From: Biomphalaria glabrata
Taxonomy: Eukaryota; Mollusca; Gastropoda; Planorbidae
Direction of reading: 5' to 3'
Assembly (NCBI RefSeq): GCF_947242115.1
Contig: NC_074719.1
Location: forward strand, 34,069,769-34,133,768
DNA length: 64,000 nt
The notes below the pieces were generated by a model. It saw only the letters and a program-made list of their open reading frames with translations. It did no database searches and was not told the DNA's origin. Of this stretch, positions 1 through 11,550 are shown in pieces. Made by a program: the position numbers and the translations under genes. Within the stretch, counting starts at the first letter, position 1. Every line of letters starts with the position of its first letter.

Positions 1-92
1 GTAGAGTGCTTAAAGGCAGCACGGATACCTCCTAGATACCCCCTCTCCCCACTGGTCCACAAAGGAGATTGGACCATAGCGCTCTGCTGAGG
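1..92 (+). repeat. SINE, 3' part, cut by the window edge
   Basis: The first 90 bases match the 3' half of the SINE at 37384-37612: a block about tract-separated C-rich sequence, ACTGGTCCACAAAG, GAGATTGGACCA and AGCGCTCTG. The final part of that SINE (through GCGCTATATAAAAGC) is missing here. The duplicated gene block begins directly after it. Confidence 0.6.
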
Positions 93-97
93 AATTT

Positions 98-480
98 ATT
101 TTTTCTTTTTATTAAGCGACATCAGCGGAGATTACCACAATCGTCTCAAATGTTTCTTGGTATTTAGTAAAGTGAGATAGAAAAGACGTTCATGTATATT
201 GTGCACACATTCTTATGTAGAAACCATTAGCTGGACTGTTATAAAAAGAATTTAATTGAGTAAAACTCATTGTTGAGAATATTTGCATTAATAAGGAATT
301 TACAAGAACTACATAGACTGAGACATTTTAGAAAAGCTTCACAATGGAGGTATTATTTTTTAACAATACTTTTTTTTTAATTTACTTCTTGATTTTCAAC
401 TAATTTACATTGGATGATATATTATAAACTTTGAAATGTGTCTTTTTATTTTTTTGTCTGACTGTCATGTAAATAAATGG
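98..480. other. intron, 5' part of the duplicated block
   Basis: No coding sequence seen. The stretch from about 98 to 455 aligns clearly with 34200-34515, which marks the left side of the segmental duplication shared by genes 1 and 2. After about 455 the two copies part, because copy 2 carries a deletion that ends inside exon B. Confidence 0.6.
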
Positions 481-485
481 TGACC

Positions 486-530
486 GGTCATTTCATCCCC
501 GGTCACTTCATCCCCGGTCACTTCATCCCC
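486..530. repeat. 15-bp tandem repeat
   Basis: Three head-to-tail copies of GGTCACTTCATCCCC, the first with one change, followed by a partial unit and GGTCACCGGG. GTGACCGGTC just before and GGTCACCGG just after give a short inverted arrangement. It may be the subterminal repeat of a small transposon; no second end was found. Confidence 0.7.
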
Positions 531-582
531 GGTCACCGGGAACCAAATAAATAACACTCTACATTTTAAAAGAGTGAAAATA

Positions 583-775
583 ATTAGAGAGGGAGAGAAA
601 AAAAGAAAGAGAGAAAAAGAAAAAGAAAGAAAAAGAGAATAAGAAAGAGAGAAAAAGAAAAAGAGAGAGAATAAGAAAGAGAGAAAGAGAGAAAAAGAAG
701 GTGAGAAAAAAGAGAGATAAAAATAAAGAGAGAAAGAGTAAAACCGTGATATAGAAAAAAAAAGAGAGCAAATGA
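583..775 (+). repeat. polypurine tract (GA/A-rich)
   Basis: About 190 bases almost wholly A and G on the + strand, with only scattered T or C. It lies in the intron about 50 bp upstream of exon A of gene 1. Such tracts can form triplex DNA; that is inference only. Confidence 0.75.
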
Positions 776-822
776 AGAAGAAATCTTGATGTTTGTTAAT
801 GAAATAACTGTTTATTTCTTAG

Positions 823-930
823 GTGAACAAACTAAAGAGTTAGATGTACCAGCTTTAAGTGTAGAAAAAGGGGATAAAGATGATGCCAGTTCTAAAACAG
901 TTACAGAAATTTCAACGTTATCTTCAAAAG
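823..930 (+). CDS. gene 1 exon A
   Basis: 108 bp, phase 1 at both ends, bordered by TTCTTAG and GTAAAA. Codes for an acidic, Ser/Thr/Lys-rich linker (starts EQTKELDVPALSVEKG, ends TEISTLSSK). Gene 2 has lost this exon; gene 3 keeps a 66-bp version at 54519-54584. Confidence 0.65.
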
Positions 931-1545
931 GTAAAAATTTAACAAATTAAATAGAGATTTTTTAAAACGTATCTTTATATTGACCGAAGTTGCACAGATA
1001 GTTTTTATATATTCTTTGTAGAGCATGTTTTGTGAATATAATATGAAATTGTAAATATCATTTTAAAAAAATAATTTAGATTTTTTAAAATAATATTTTA
1101 TTTCAGATACTGTTTATCTGCAATTGACAGAAAAAGTAAACGAGATTGATTCTAATTTCTCTTTACAAAGTGAAAAATTCAAGAAACTCCAACAAAAACT
1201 AAAGGATCAACAAACAATTATTAAAAGACAGGAAGATACAATACAAAAGCTGTTTAATGATTTCGAGAAAGAGAACAATTCAAAGATTAGTGAAACACAT
1301 AATACATTTAATGAACGATTTCAAGAAATTCGAGTAGAGTTTATGACAGAACTTCAAGCTGCAAGTAGTTTTATATCACAGCAACAAACTCAATGGGAGA
1401 CTTTCTGTCTAGAACTGAAGAAGAAACAAGAAAAAGATAAAGAACACAAAGAAGTTTGTTTCATTGTTTTTCTAGAAACATATATATATATATTGAATTA
1501 ACCTGTAGTTATCGACCATTGGTAGCAAAAAGAAAATGCATATAA

Positions 1546-1589
<44 letters not shown>

Positions 1590-1616
1590 AAAGATAGATA
1601 GATAGATAAATAGATT

Positions 1617-1694
<78 letters not shown>

Positions 1695-1695
1695 C

Positions 1696-1736
<41 letters not shown>

Positions 1737-1737
1737 T

Positions 1738-1771
<34 letters not shown>

Positions 1772-4700
1772 GGATAGATACATACATACATACATACATA
1801 TAATATATGGCTCCTTTTGTCTCGAAAGGCAATGGATGCGCCCAAGTGAGTCACTGGTTTTGGCTTAATCTTGAGACGGGGCAGAATCTGGTGTGGCTAA
1901 TCAAGCCAATTCTAGAACGGCAGACTTTGCCACAATTCGTACATGTGTATGCCTCTGATTTAGGGCTAGCAGACAGGGCAGCTTTCTTTTTTTCCCTCTT
2001 GATTAAAGCCGCTTCAATTCTTTTGTTCTCAGCAAGGGTTGTCACAGCATGCACAGTCTGTCTCCATGCACTCCGGTCTTTGGCTATGTTTTCCCACATA
2101 CTTTCACTGATGCCTGAGGCTCTCATGTCTCGCTTGCAGACATCTCTATATGTTAGTCTTGGGCGGCCCTTGGGTCTGACTCCTTCCACAAGCTCAGCAT
2201 ATAAGATATCTTTCGGGATTCTACCATCTGGCATGCGGGTGACATGTCCGAGCCAGCGTAATCTTCTTTGTGTCAGGAGAGCATACATGCTGTTCATATT
2301 GGCCAATCTCAAAACTTCCTGATTGGAGACATGGTCCCTCCAAGAGATGCCCATTATGCGTCTCAGGCAGCGCAAGTGGAAACTATTCAATCTGTGCTCT
2401 TGGTACATGTATGTTGACCAGCTTTCACTGCCATAAAGGAGAGTGCTCACAACACAGGCGTTGTAGACTAGGATTTTGGTCGCTGTGGTCAATTTACCAT
2501 TTTCCCAGACGCGCTTGGAGAGTTTTGCCAATGCTGTGGTAGCTTTTCCTATCCTTTTTGTCAGCTCGATGTCTAAGTCTAGTTTACTGACAATTGTTGA
2601 ACCCAAGTAGGTAAATTCCTGCACCACTGAAAGGGTGTGGTTCCCAATTTGTATTATAGGTATTTCTGCGACGTCTTGTGCCAGGATTTCGGTCTTGGAG
2701 AGACTTATAGTAAGGCTAAATTCTTGACAAGCAGCTGCTAAGGCGTTCACTAGCTTCTGTAGACCTCCTTGTGAGTGAGATACGAGTGCCGCGTCATCGG
2801 CAAACAGCAGCTCCCTTATCAAGATACGACGCCTTTTCGTTTTGGCTTTAAGACGTGCCAGGTTAAAGAGCCTTCCATCGGATCTGCTATGGATATATAT
2901 TCCGTCTTCCAGGGATTTAAAAGCACTGGATAGTACGACTGAGAAGAAGATGCCAAATAGTGTAGGGGCCAGTACACATCCTTGTTTTACACCGCTCTTA
3001 ATGGAGAATGGCCTGGAGGAAGAACTTTCAAACTGAACGGTGCCCTGCATGTTTTCGTGAAAAGCTGACACTAGTTTTCTTAACTTATTTGGGCAGCCGA
3101 TTCTCTCTAGTACAGCAAACAGACCGCTTCTGCTAACAAGGTCAAAGGCCTTGGTCAAATCAATAAAAGCTATGAAGAGGGGCTGCTTTTGTTCTCTGCT
3201 CTTCTCCTGTAGCTGCCGAAGAGAGAAAATCATATCTGTTGTAGATCTACCTGCCCTAAAGCCACACTGCGACTCTGGATAAACACGATCTGCCAGGATC
3301 TGTAATCGCTTTAGTAATACTCTAGCAAAAGCCTTTCCGACTATGCTAAGCAGTGAGATGCCTCTGTAATTGTTACAATCAGAGCGGTCGCCTTTATTTT
3401 TATAAATTGTAACAATGTTGGAGTCTTTCAATTCCTGGGGGACCATTCCTTGTTCCCAGCACAAGCTTAGCAGTTCATGGAGTGGTTTGATTAGGGCATG
3501 TTTTCCAGCCTGAATTACTTCAGCAGGAATGCCATCTCCTCCGGGTGTTTTCCCATGTGCAAGCATGTCAATGGCAATGCTCAGCTCCTTTACTGAGGGC
3601 GTTTCGTCTAATTCCGTCAAAACTGGAAGTGATGGGAAGTTGGAAACAGCATTTGGTGAGATGGCGTTTTCAATCTGATAGAGTTCTGCATAGTGTTCTA
3701 CCCATCGTTCCATTTGCAGCGCTCGATCACTGATGATTGAGCCATCTTTTGACTTGAGCGGAGCACACTTGCTGGTGTGAGGTCCAAAGGCTTTTCTCAT
3801 GCCCTCATATAGTCCTCTTATGTTACCACAGTCGGCACAAGATTGAATATCTTCGCATAGCTCCTGCCAGTATTTGTTAGCACATTGTCTCGCTACTCTT
3901 TGGGTATTGTTACGTGCAGCTCTGAGCCTTTTTAAGTTGCTTGGGGTGGGATCCTTCTTGTAGATTAGCATGGCTGCTCTCTTGTTCGTAGTGGCAGTTT
4001 CCATTTCTGGTAGACTAGCTTCAAACCAGTCTTCGCTTTTTTTGGTTTTGTTTCCAAAGACCAGTGATGCTGTTTGGTAGGTTGTATCACGCATAAACGT
4101 CCAGCTTTTTTCTACCTCAGTCACAGAGAAGTTTTTAAAAGCTTTCTCTAATTTGTTCTCAAATTTGGTGCAAAGATCAGGATTTTTTGTGCTAGTAGTA
4201 TTCAGGCGTGATTTTCTTTTTCCCTGTGAAGTGTGGATCTTAGTTGGCAGCAGGACACTAAAGTATGATCAGTATCACAATCCGCGCTTTGGTAGCTACG
4301 TGTCAGCAGTATATTTCCAATGTTATTTTTTTCGTGTCAGTATCATATCCAGCTGGTGCCAGTGCCCAGACCTAGGGTGCCTCCATGAGACACAGTGCTG
4401 TGGTTTTGTTCTGAAGTATGTGTTGGTAATGCAGAGCTTATGGTATGTGCAGAATTCAAGCAGTCTTTGTCCGTTCTCATTCATCTTTCCGATTCCAAAA
4501 ATCCCTAGACAGTCTGGCCAGGTAGTGTGATCTGATCCTACTCTGGCATTGAAGTCACCTAGAAGGATCATATGTTCTTTTTGAGGAATGTTTGCAATGG
4601 CTTCTTTGAGGTCTTCATAGAACTTGTCTTTGTCCTCCTGAAGCGAGCATAGTGTGGGGGCATAGGCACTAATTAGAGTGACTTTTCCAGATGCTGTCAT

Positions 4701-5941
4701 CATACTTATGCTTAGTAGCCGTTCTGAGCCACCAGCTGGAGGGACTATCATGGGAAGAAGACTGTTCTTGACAGCAAAGCCCACACCATGTATTCGAGTC
4801 TCATCCTGTGCTTTCCCTTTCCAAAAGAAAGTGTAGTCAGTCTCGCGGAGCATGCCGTTTTCGGCCAGTCGGGTTTCTTGCAGGGCTGCAATGTCAATAT
4901 GTAGCCTTTTTAGCTCATTGTTTATAACTGCCGTCTTCCTTGCATCGTCGATCTGCCTTAGATCATCAGTGAGACCAGGACACATTGTCCTGACATTCCA
5001 AGTGGCCAGTCGCATGACAGGGATTTTCTTTTTCAGTTTAATTTTTCTTCTTTTGTTGCTTGGTGCAAGTTTCCAGCCTACTTGTCGTTTTAAACTAAGC
5101 TCTAAGCACCCATTAGAGCAGGCAGGCTGTGTCGGATCAGCACCTAACTGACTGGGGGCTGCCCAGGTTGAGGCGGGCGGTAGCTGATCAGTGAGGCGCG
5201 AAGACCTCTCCCACCGTCAGAGACAACCCGTGGCGTCCATACATTACGCCAATCAAGTTGGACTTATAACCCGTAACTGTTGTCTCCCGTGTTGTTTTAG
5301 CCGCTTTGCAGCAGCACCAGAGTTTCCTCTCCGAGGCGCATTCCTGGGCCTTGGATAAAGGGGTCATGGGTGGCCCATGCGTCATGATCCCTCTCTCGAC
5401 CTTGCTGATGTGATCCAAAGGAACGCATCGCATTACATTTGGCACCAACTCAGTTGCAGAAGCTGCCGGAGGGAATTTCGTAGCTGATACTCCCAACGCC
5501 TAAGGGGCTTCACTCCTGATTTCTCCTCGAGGTTGTCTCCTGAAGCCACAGTACCGCAAGGCAGCGGGGGTTTGAAGTCAGAGTACCACTCTCCTAGATG
5601 AACTGCCTTACTAGGCTGACGAGCTCCATCTGCCCGAAGCTCCCGGTTTTGTGGCGCCAGGTATCCGCCTTCACCCCTTCACCTGTTAGTAAGAGCAGTT
5701 TCGCCGGGCTTAATATCTAAGCCACACGAGCAGGCCAGGTGCTGGACTTAGTTGTCAGAGGCTATTTGAGACGCATGCCATTAGGAGTACTTTATAGACA
5801 ATGGGAGCTTAACCCCATTGACACCCCTGGCCATGACAACCTTTGAAACCACATACATACATACATACATATATACATACATACATACATACATACATAC
5901 ATACATACTTACATACTTACATACATACATACATACATACA

Positions 5942-5972
<31 letters not shown>

Positions 5973-8900
5973 CATACATACATACATACATACATACATA
6001 CATACATACATACACACATACATACATACATACATACATGCATGCATACATACATACATACATACATACATACATACTTAGATGCATAGATAGATAGATA
6101 CATAGATAGGTAGATTGAAAGAAAAATATAGAGAGAGATAGAGAGAGATAGAGATTAATTAATTATTTGATAGTAAGATAGATTGATAGCAAATTTAATA
6201 AATAGGAAGGTAAAGGTATAGAAAAGAAATGATTTTTAGATCCGTGTTAAAGTTCTATCCAAGTATTGATCCGATGAATTTACAAGGTGAATAAAGGAAA
6301 TGTAACATGAACATTGTAGTATATTATCGCATCGTCCTTTAGTGTCTTTCACTAGCGTTAATTATCTGGTAGCCAGCATTATAACAATTTTAAGATAATC
6401 TTTTTTTTTCAGCTTGATGTCAGTACCAAGTTTGAAGAATTATTTGAAAAACAAAAAGAGTTGAGCAAAAAGCTTGAAAACAGCCTCAAAATACAAGAGT
6501 CTCAAGGTAAATACGTCATGTACATCAAATGCATTATCTATATATATAGTTCTCCTTCTTTCACTTCATATTGAATGACACCCCAAAATAACAATTTGTG
6601 TCTATATATTTCCGTATATTTTAAGGACTTTTCGTATATTTTGTAATTTTGGGAGATTTCCAGGAGCTCCTGGTAAATCGACAGGTGGACTTGGGAAATT
6701 TGTTTTGTTATAACCTATATATATAATTCTCTTCTTCCCTCAAGAGTTTGGACGAGAATCAAGAAGTATTGTAAAGATCACTCTCTTATTTCTGCGGATA
6801 GCCACCCCACGAAATAACGAGGGGGGGAGGAGAACATGTGGGTATTCACACGTCGCTATGGATGGCTGCGCGCTGGACTGTCAAACCCTGCCCGCTCCCA
6901 TCCCCCTTCCTCTTGCGGGAGGTTTTAACTAAAAAGTAAACTATCTTCAACTCTGAGGAACATTCGAAACATGTAAAACATTTTAAAAACAAACGTTTTA
7001 TAAACACTAAATAGCAGGGCCGGACTTAAGCATTGTGGGTCCCTATTCGAAACGGATTTCGCGTGGCTAAGTTTGGGTAGGGAAGCGGACAATAAATGAA
7101 ATTTAAGAGTTTGAATTAGAAAATAAATTCGTCTATGCATTTTATTCATTCTTTACTACGTACAGAATTACTTTACGAGCAAAGTCATGCACTATATCAT
7201 AATAATTATGTTTCCTACATAGATCACGCTCAATAGCAAGAATTACCAAATGTTTCAATCTATCTTTGAGAATTGATTACCTCAAGTAATTCTTCATTAG
7301 TTTGAGGCGCGAAAAGCTTCTTTCACCAGATTATTTTAAGGACTTTTTCTTATATTTTGTAATTTCGGGAGATTTCCAGGAGCTCCTGGTAAATCGACAG
7401 GAGGGCGCTGGAAATATGTTTTGTTGTAATATGGTTTAATTTAATAATTTATACACCTAGAATCAGCGCGGGTCCTGTGAAAGTGCGGAGCCCAATGCGG
7501 TCGCATAGGTTGCATTGGGCTGCAAAATAGCGGCGTATGCTATGCCGCCGATCGACTACTTATTTATAAAACTATAACTTTCTGTTTAAAACAAACACAA
7601 GTTGAACGTTTAAGTTTAAGTGTTTATTTTCCTTTCTTATCATCTCTCACTCTCTCTCACTCTCTCTCTCTCATTCTCTCTCTCTCTCTCTTAAAACAAG
7701 ATAGTCTAGGATTCCTGGTTTCTGTGTCGTTGAGAGAATTTGTTTTTAAGGTTAAGAAATCCAAAAAGTTTTGTTGACGACCAAAATCATGGGCGATGAT
7801 AACACGCCGTCTTGTGGCAGAGAGCAAGTTGATAGAAGTGGATTAGCATGTTATTACTGGAACCGAAATGATCGTGTCCTGGTGTAATATAATTATGTGA
7901 CTGTATTTATAAATAATGTTTTACTACAAAAGGTAGATATTTTGTTTTATATCCAATTGATAAGTGAAGTCATTCTTATGTTTATACTGAATTAGAACAG
8001 TTTTTATTATCTAAAAGAGAAAAGTAATTTGTAAAAAAAAAAAATGAAAAATTGTTCAATTAGATAAAAACATTGAAATAAGTTCTTTTTCTTTTCATTT
8101 AGCAAAAGACTTTGAAGATAGAAACAATTCTACTAAAGAAATTGTTAAAATGAAAGATGATCAAGGTAAGTAAATGACTTTTTGTATCGAATAAAACTTT
8201 TTTAAAAAGCATGATAATAATGAAAATGGTGATTTTTTATACAAACTCAGAGGCAGGGCCAAAGTTACCACCTACTGAGATAAAAAGGCAAGTTTTAATT
8301 GTTTTCAAGATACAGAAAATATATCACTAACCCCACTATTACCTCTCTCTATTTCATCTCTATATTAAAAAAAAATCATGTGCAGGACAGTTGTGATCGT
8401 ATTATTTTTCTTTTTCACGTCTGGTAGGCGAGGAGATAGATTAATGCTGTTGTTATTATTATTGCATAGTTAATATTCATTTATCTTTTGAAAGTGTTAA
8501 GTAGACTGTTTGCTGGTATAGCCTTGGCTACGCAGAATGGATATTATTAATTGATCATATCATGCCTGCTGGCGACTCTCTCATTTATGGTATCCGGAAA
8601 ACCTCATTACGAATTACAACTCGTGTCCATTGTATGATACACCAATAATAACCCTGTTTTGAATTATGTACATACAAATATATTCTTACCATTAAAAAAT
8701 ATTTTTAGCAAATTATTATTAGTATCTCGCCAACAGAGTACACACAAAATTATAACTTTAGTTTATAAGAAAGGGATGATAAAAGTTAGAGAATAGACAT
8801 TATTTAGGGATAATTTATTTCTATTATAACCTAAAATTAGTTTATAAATGATGCATTTGAAAAAACAAGGCTCGTATAAATAATTTTCAAAATAAAATGG

Positions 8901-11512
8901 TACAATGTAATAACAATAGTGAAAATGGCACCTAAAATTTGCAATATGTATTTTATCATACCGTTCAATTTGTAATATCTTTTCCAGAATTGAAATCTAA
9001 AAGCTACATGCATAACTTACACAGTTTTAGTGGATTTTCAATTTGTGAACTCTTAATATTTAATGAATGATAAATTTATTTTTTTTAAAATAAAGTTGAG
9101 CATTTTTACCCCTACCCAATTCCGCCTCTCCCGAAAAAAAAACATGTATTAATTAAACTCAAGAGTTGTTTTTTTAAATTCTAATGATATGAACATCCTA
9201 CTAGTAAAAACTACATTTAGACAAAGAATAAGTTTATATACTATCAACAAAGAAAAAAAAAGTCAATATGATTGTCAAGAATTACAAAAGACACACCTTT
9301 GACAGAAACATATAGAATCACTTTCTAAACACAACTAACAACATTGGAAAACTAAAAAAGAAAGTCATAAGATAAATGACTAATGGGAAAAACAATAAAA
9401 CATACTATTAAAGAAACAGCAGAAAGAGGTATTCGAATTTAAGCTGAAGAAGAGTTGTGAGAATAGAAATGGTGAGCTCTTCACAAAAAGCAGCAGGGTA
9501 TTGAGAGATGGGCTGAATACTTTGAAGAGCTCCTAAATTCAATGGAAGATGGAGGCAATGGAGAATATTAACTGTCTCAAGGAGGACCAGATCCCTTAGT
9601 AACACTCCCCCCAACACACACACTGGGTGAAACATCAGAAATAATTAAAACCATGAAGAACCACAAAGCATCTGGAGAGGACCTAATTACAGCAGAACTA
9701 ATTAAATATGAAGGAAAAGACATGCATTCTCAAATACATGGACTGATATTAAGAGTCTGGGAAGAAGAAGAAGAAATTCCAACAGAATGGGAAACAACAC
9801 TTATAATCCTAATACATAAAAAAATGTTGTAATGACATAGGAATTACACAGGAATCTCTCTTGTGGGTGTAACGTACAAGATACTAACAAAGGTTATTAC
9901 TAAAAAACTTGTAAAGTATGCGCAAGAAATCCTAGGTGACTACTAATGTGGTTTCAGACCTAATACGTTCACAAGAAAAATGATATTAATACAGTTTACT
10001 AGTATACCAAATCTATATAGACTATAAAATGGCTTACCACAGTATCAAAAAGAAATATCTATTTCAAACGATTCAGGATTTTGAAACACCCAACAAGAAA
10101 CTGACCAGACTTATGCATATGACATTAAACAGCTCAAAAGTAAAGTCAAGATCATAGGAGAACATTCACTGAAATATAGGATTAAACGAGGACTAAGACA
10201 AGGAGACTCACTTTCATGCCTTTCCATTAGACTCTAGAAAAAGTAATAGGGAATATACAAATAAACACAAGGGGAACAATTAATACTTCAGAACAGAAAA
10301 CAAGTCTGTGACCAACAGGAACAATATACAACCAATCACAACAATACCTTGCATATGCAGATTACATTAGGTAAAGACACCTCTGACATTGCGAGAGCTT
10401 TCACACAACTGGAAGAAGCATCTTGACCAGCAGGACTTGATATAAATGACGACAAAACCAAATATGTTCTAATGACAGGAGACATTCATACAGAATTAAA
10501 ATTACTAACCACAAGTTTGAAAACTTAGAAATGTCTAAATAATTAGGAAGCATAATACATTCAAAAAATGACCTAATGATAGAAGTAAAAAATACAACAA
10601 GAGGCAGGCAACAGAGCTTTCTATAACACACAACACATACTTGAAAGCCAATTTATAGCTAATAGAAGACAGAAACATTTTTACAAAACCATTATATGAC
10701 CAGTGGCCATGTATGCAAGTAAAAACTGGACGACCAAAAAAAAAAGAAAATCTGCTAAATACTTGGGAAATGAAAATCTTCAGAAAACGTTAAAGTGCTA
10801 TACATAAGGTCTCCGGATGGAGGACTCGCACCAACCAAGAAATTTACTAGCTATATGAAGACCTCGCCATAGTGACGGAAATAAAAAGCAACAGATGACG
10901 TTGGTCATGTCACATCAAAAGAATGTCAGATAACAGATTACATTGGGCAGGTCACCTTGAAAGAATGACAGAGAACAGAGGAGCAAAGATTGTTCTCCGA
11001 CAAAAACCTAAACAGCAGGCGTCCCAAAGTCAGATCACGAGCCTGTTGGTTTGTTGACCTAGATCTACAACAGCTCAAAGTCCTGGTGATGCAGGCCAAG
11101 GCTATCAATAAGCTGTAGAGCCATTTGGATAGGTGGAAGTTACTCAAAATGTTTTTTAACGTCTGTTATTTTATTAATCAATAGCATCAACATTGAACGT
11201 ACATGCTGAAAAACCCACAGATGTATATGTTGAAGACAAAAATATTTTAAAGACAAAATTATATTTTAAAAGAAAATGTTTTCAAAAATAAATGACTGTT
11301 TAACTAGAGTTTTCCCAGTTTGGCCAATTAGCTAATTATTTTTTATTCAAAGCTATACATCAGCAGTCATTTATTTTAGAAAAATCGTTAGAGCCGTTTT
11401 CGAGATATGTGTCCAGGTTTTTCCACCAAAGAAGAACTCCAATCTTAAAATAAGAATTGTATTAAAAACTGTTCGTTTTATCTCTCTCTCTTTCTTTCTC
11501 TTTCTCTCTTTT

Positions 11513-11550
<38 letters not shown>

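Larger units (their letters stand above)
1807..5845 (-). mobile_element. near full-length non-LTR retrotransposon (LINE family A)
   Basis: A LINE of about 4 kb on the minus strand, between CATA microsatellites. It codes for an endonuclease and a reverse transcriptase with a C-terminal C2H2 finger. The upstream 800 bp (5015-5845) is non-coding leader with some open sequence. Three shorter copies lie at 22978-23791, 32556-34092 and 34665-35479; all share the 3' end GGAGCCATAT. The C-terminal finger and endonuclease style suggest an RTE-like clade, but clade assignment by eye is tentative. The two halves are separated by a frame break and at least one stop near 4200-4325, so this copy is probably not active. 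Confidence 0.85.
6530..7560. mobile_element. composite insertion specific to gene 1 intron
   Basis: Gene 2 has the empty site (36045-36060, ...GCATTATTATTTATAAAACTG), so about 1 kb was added here. It holds a SINE (6860-7005), a hAT transposase remnant (7015-7320, minus), and a 90-bp block containing GGGAGATTTCCAGGAGCTCC present twice (about 6625-6710 and 7320-7420). The outer ends were not resolved. Confidence 0.6.

Noticed and set aside
559-771. Frame rich in Phe, Leu and Ser suggesting a membrane protein
   Set aside because: Reverse of the polypurine tract; low-complexity only.
1472-1854. Long open frames reading LSIYLSIY and the like
   Set aside because: Pure product of the GATA microsatellite; open in all frames of that strand.
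1851-2000. C2H2 zinc-finger transcription factor
   Set aside because: The single finger is the C-terminal part of a LINE polyprotein, as also at 23023, 30640, 34707 and 45650.
1807-2322. Plus-strand open frame opposite the LINE
   Set aside because: Antisense shadow of the reverse transcriptase; the same shadow recurs at 34663.
5781-6097. Open frames MYVCMYVC and YIHTYIHT
   Set aside because: CATA microsatellite, no coding character.
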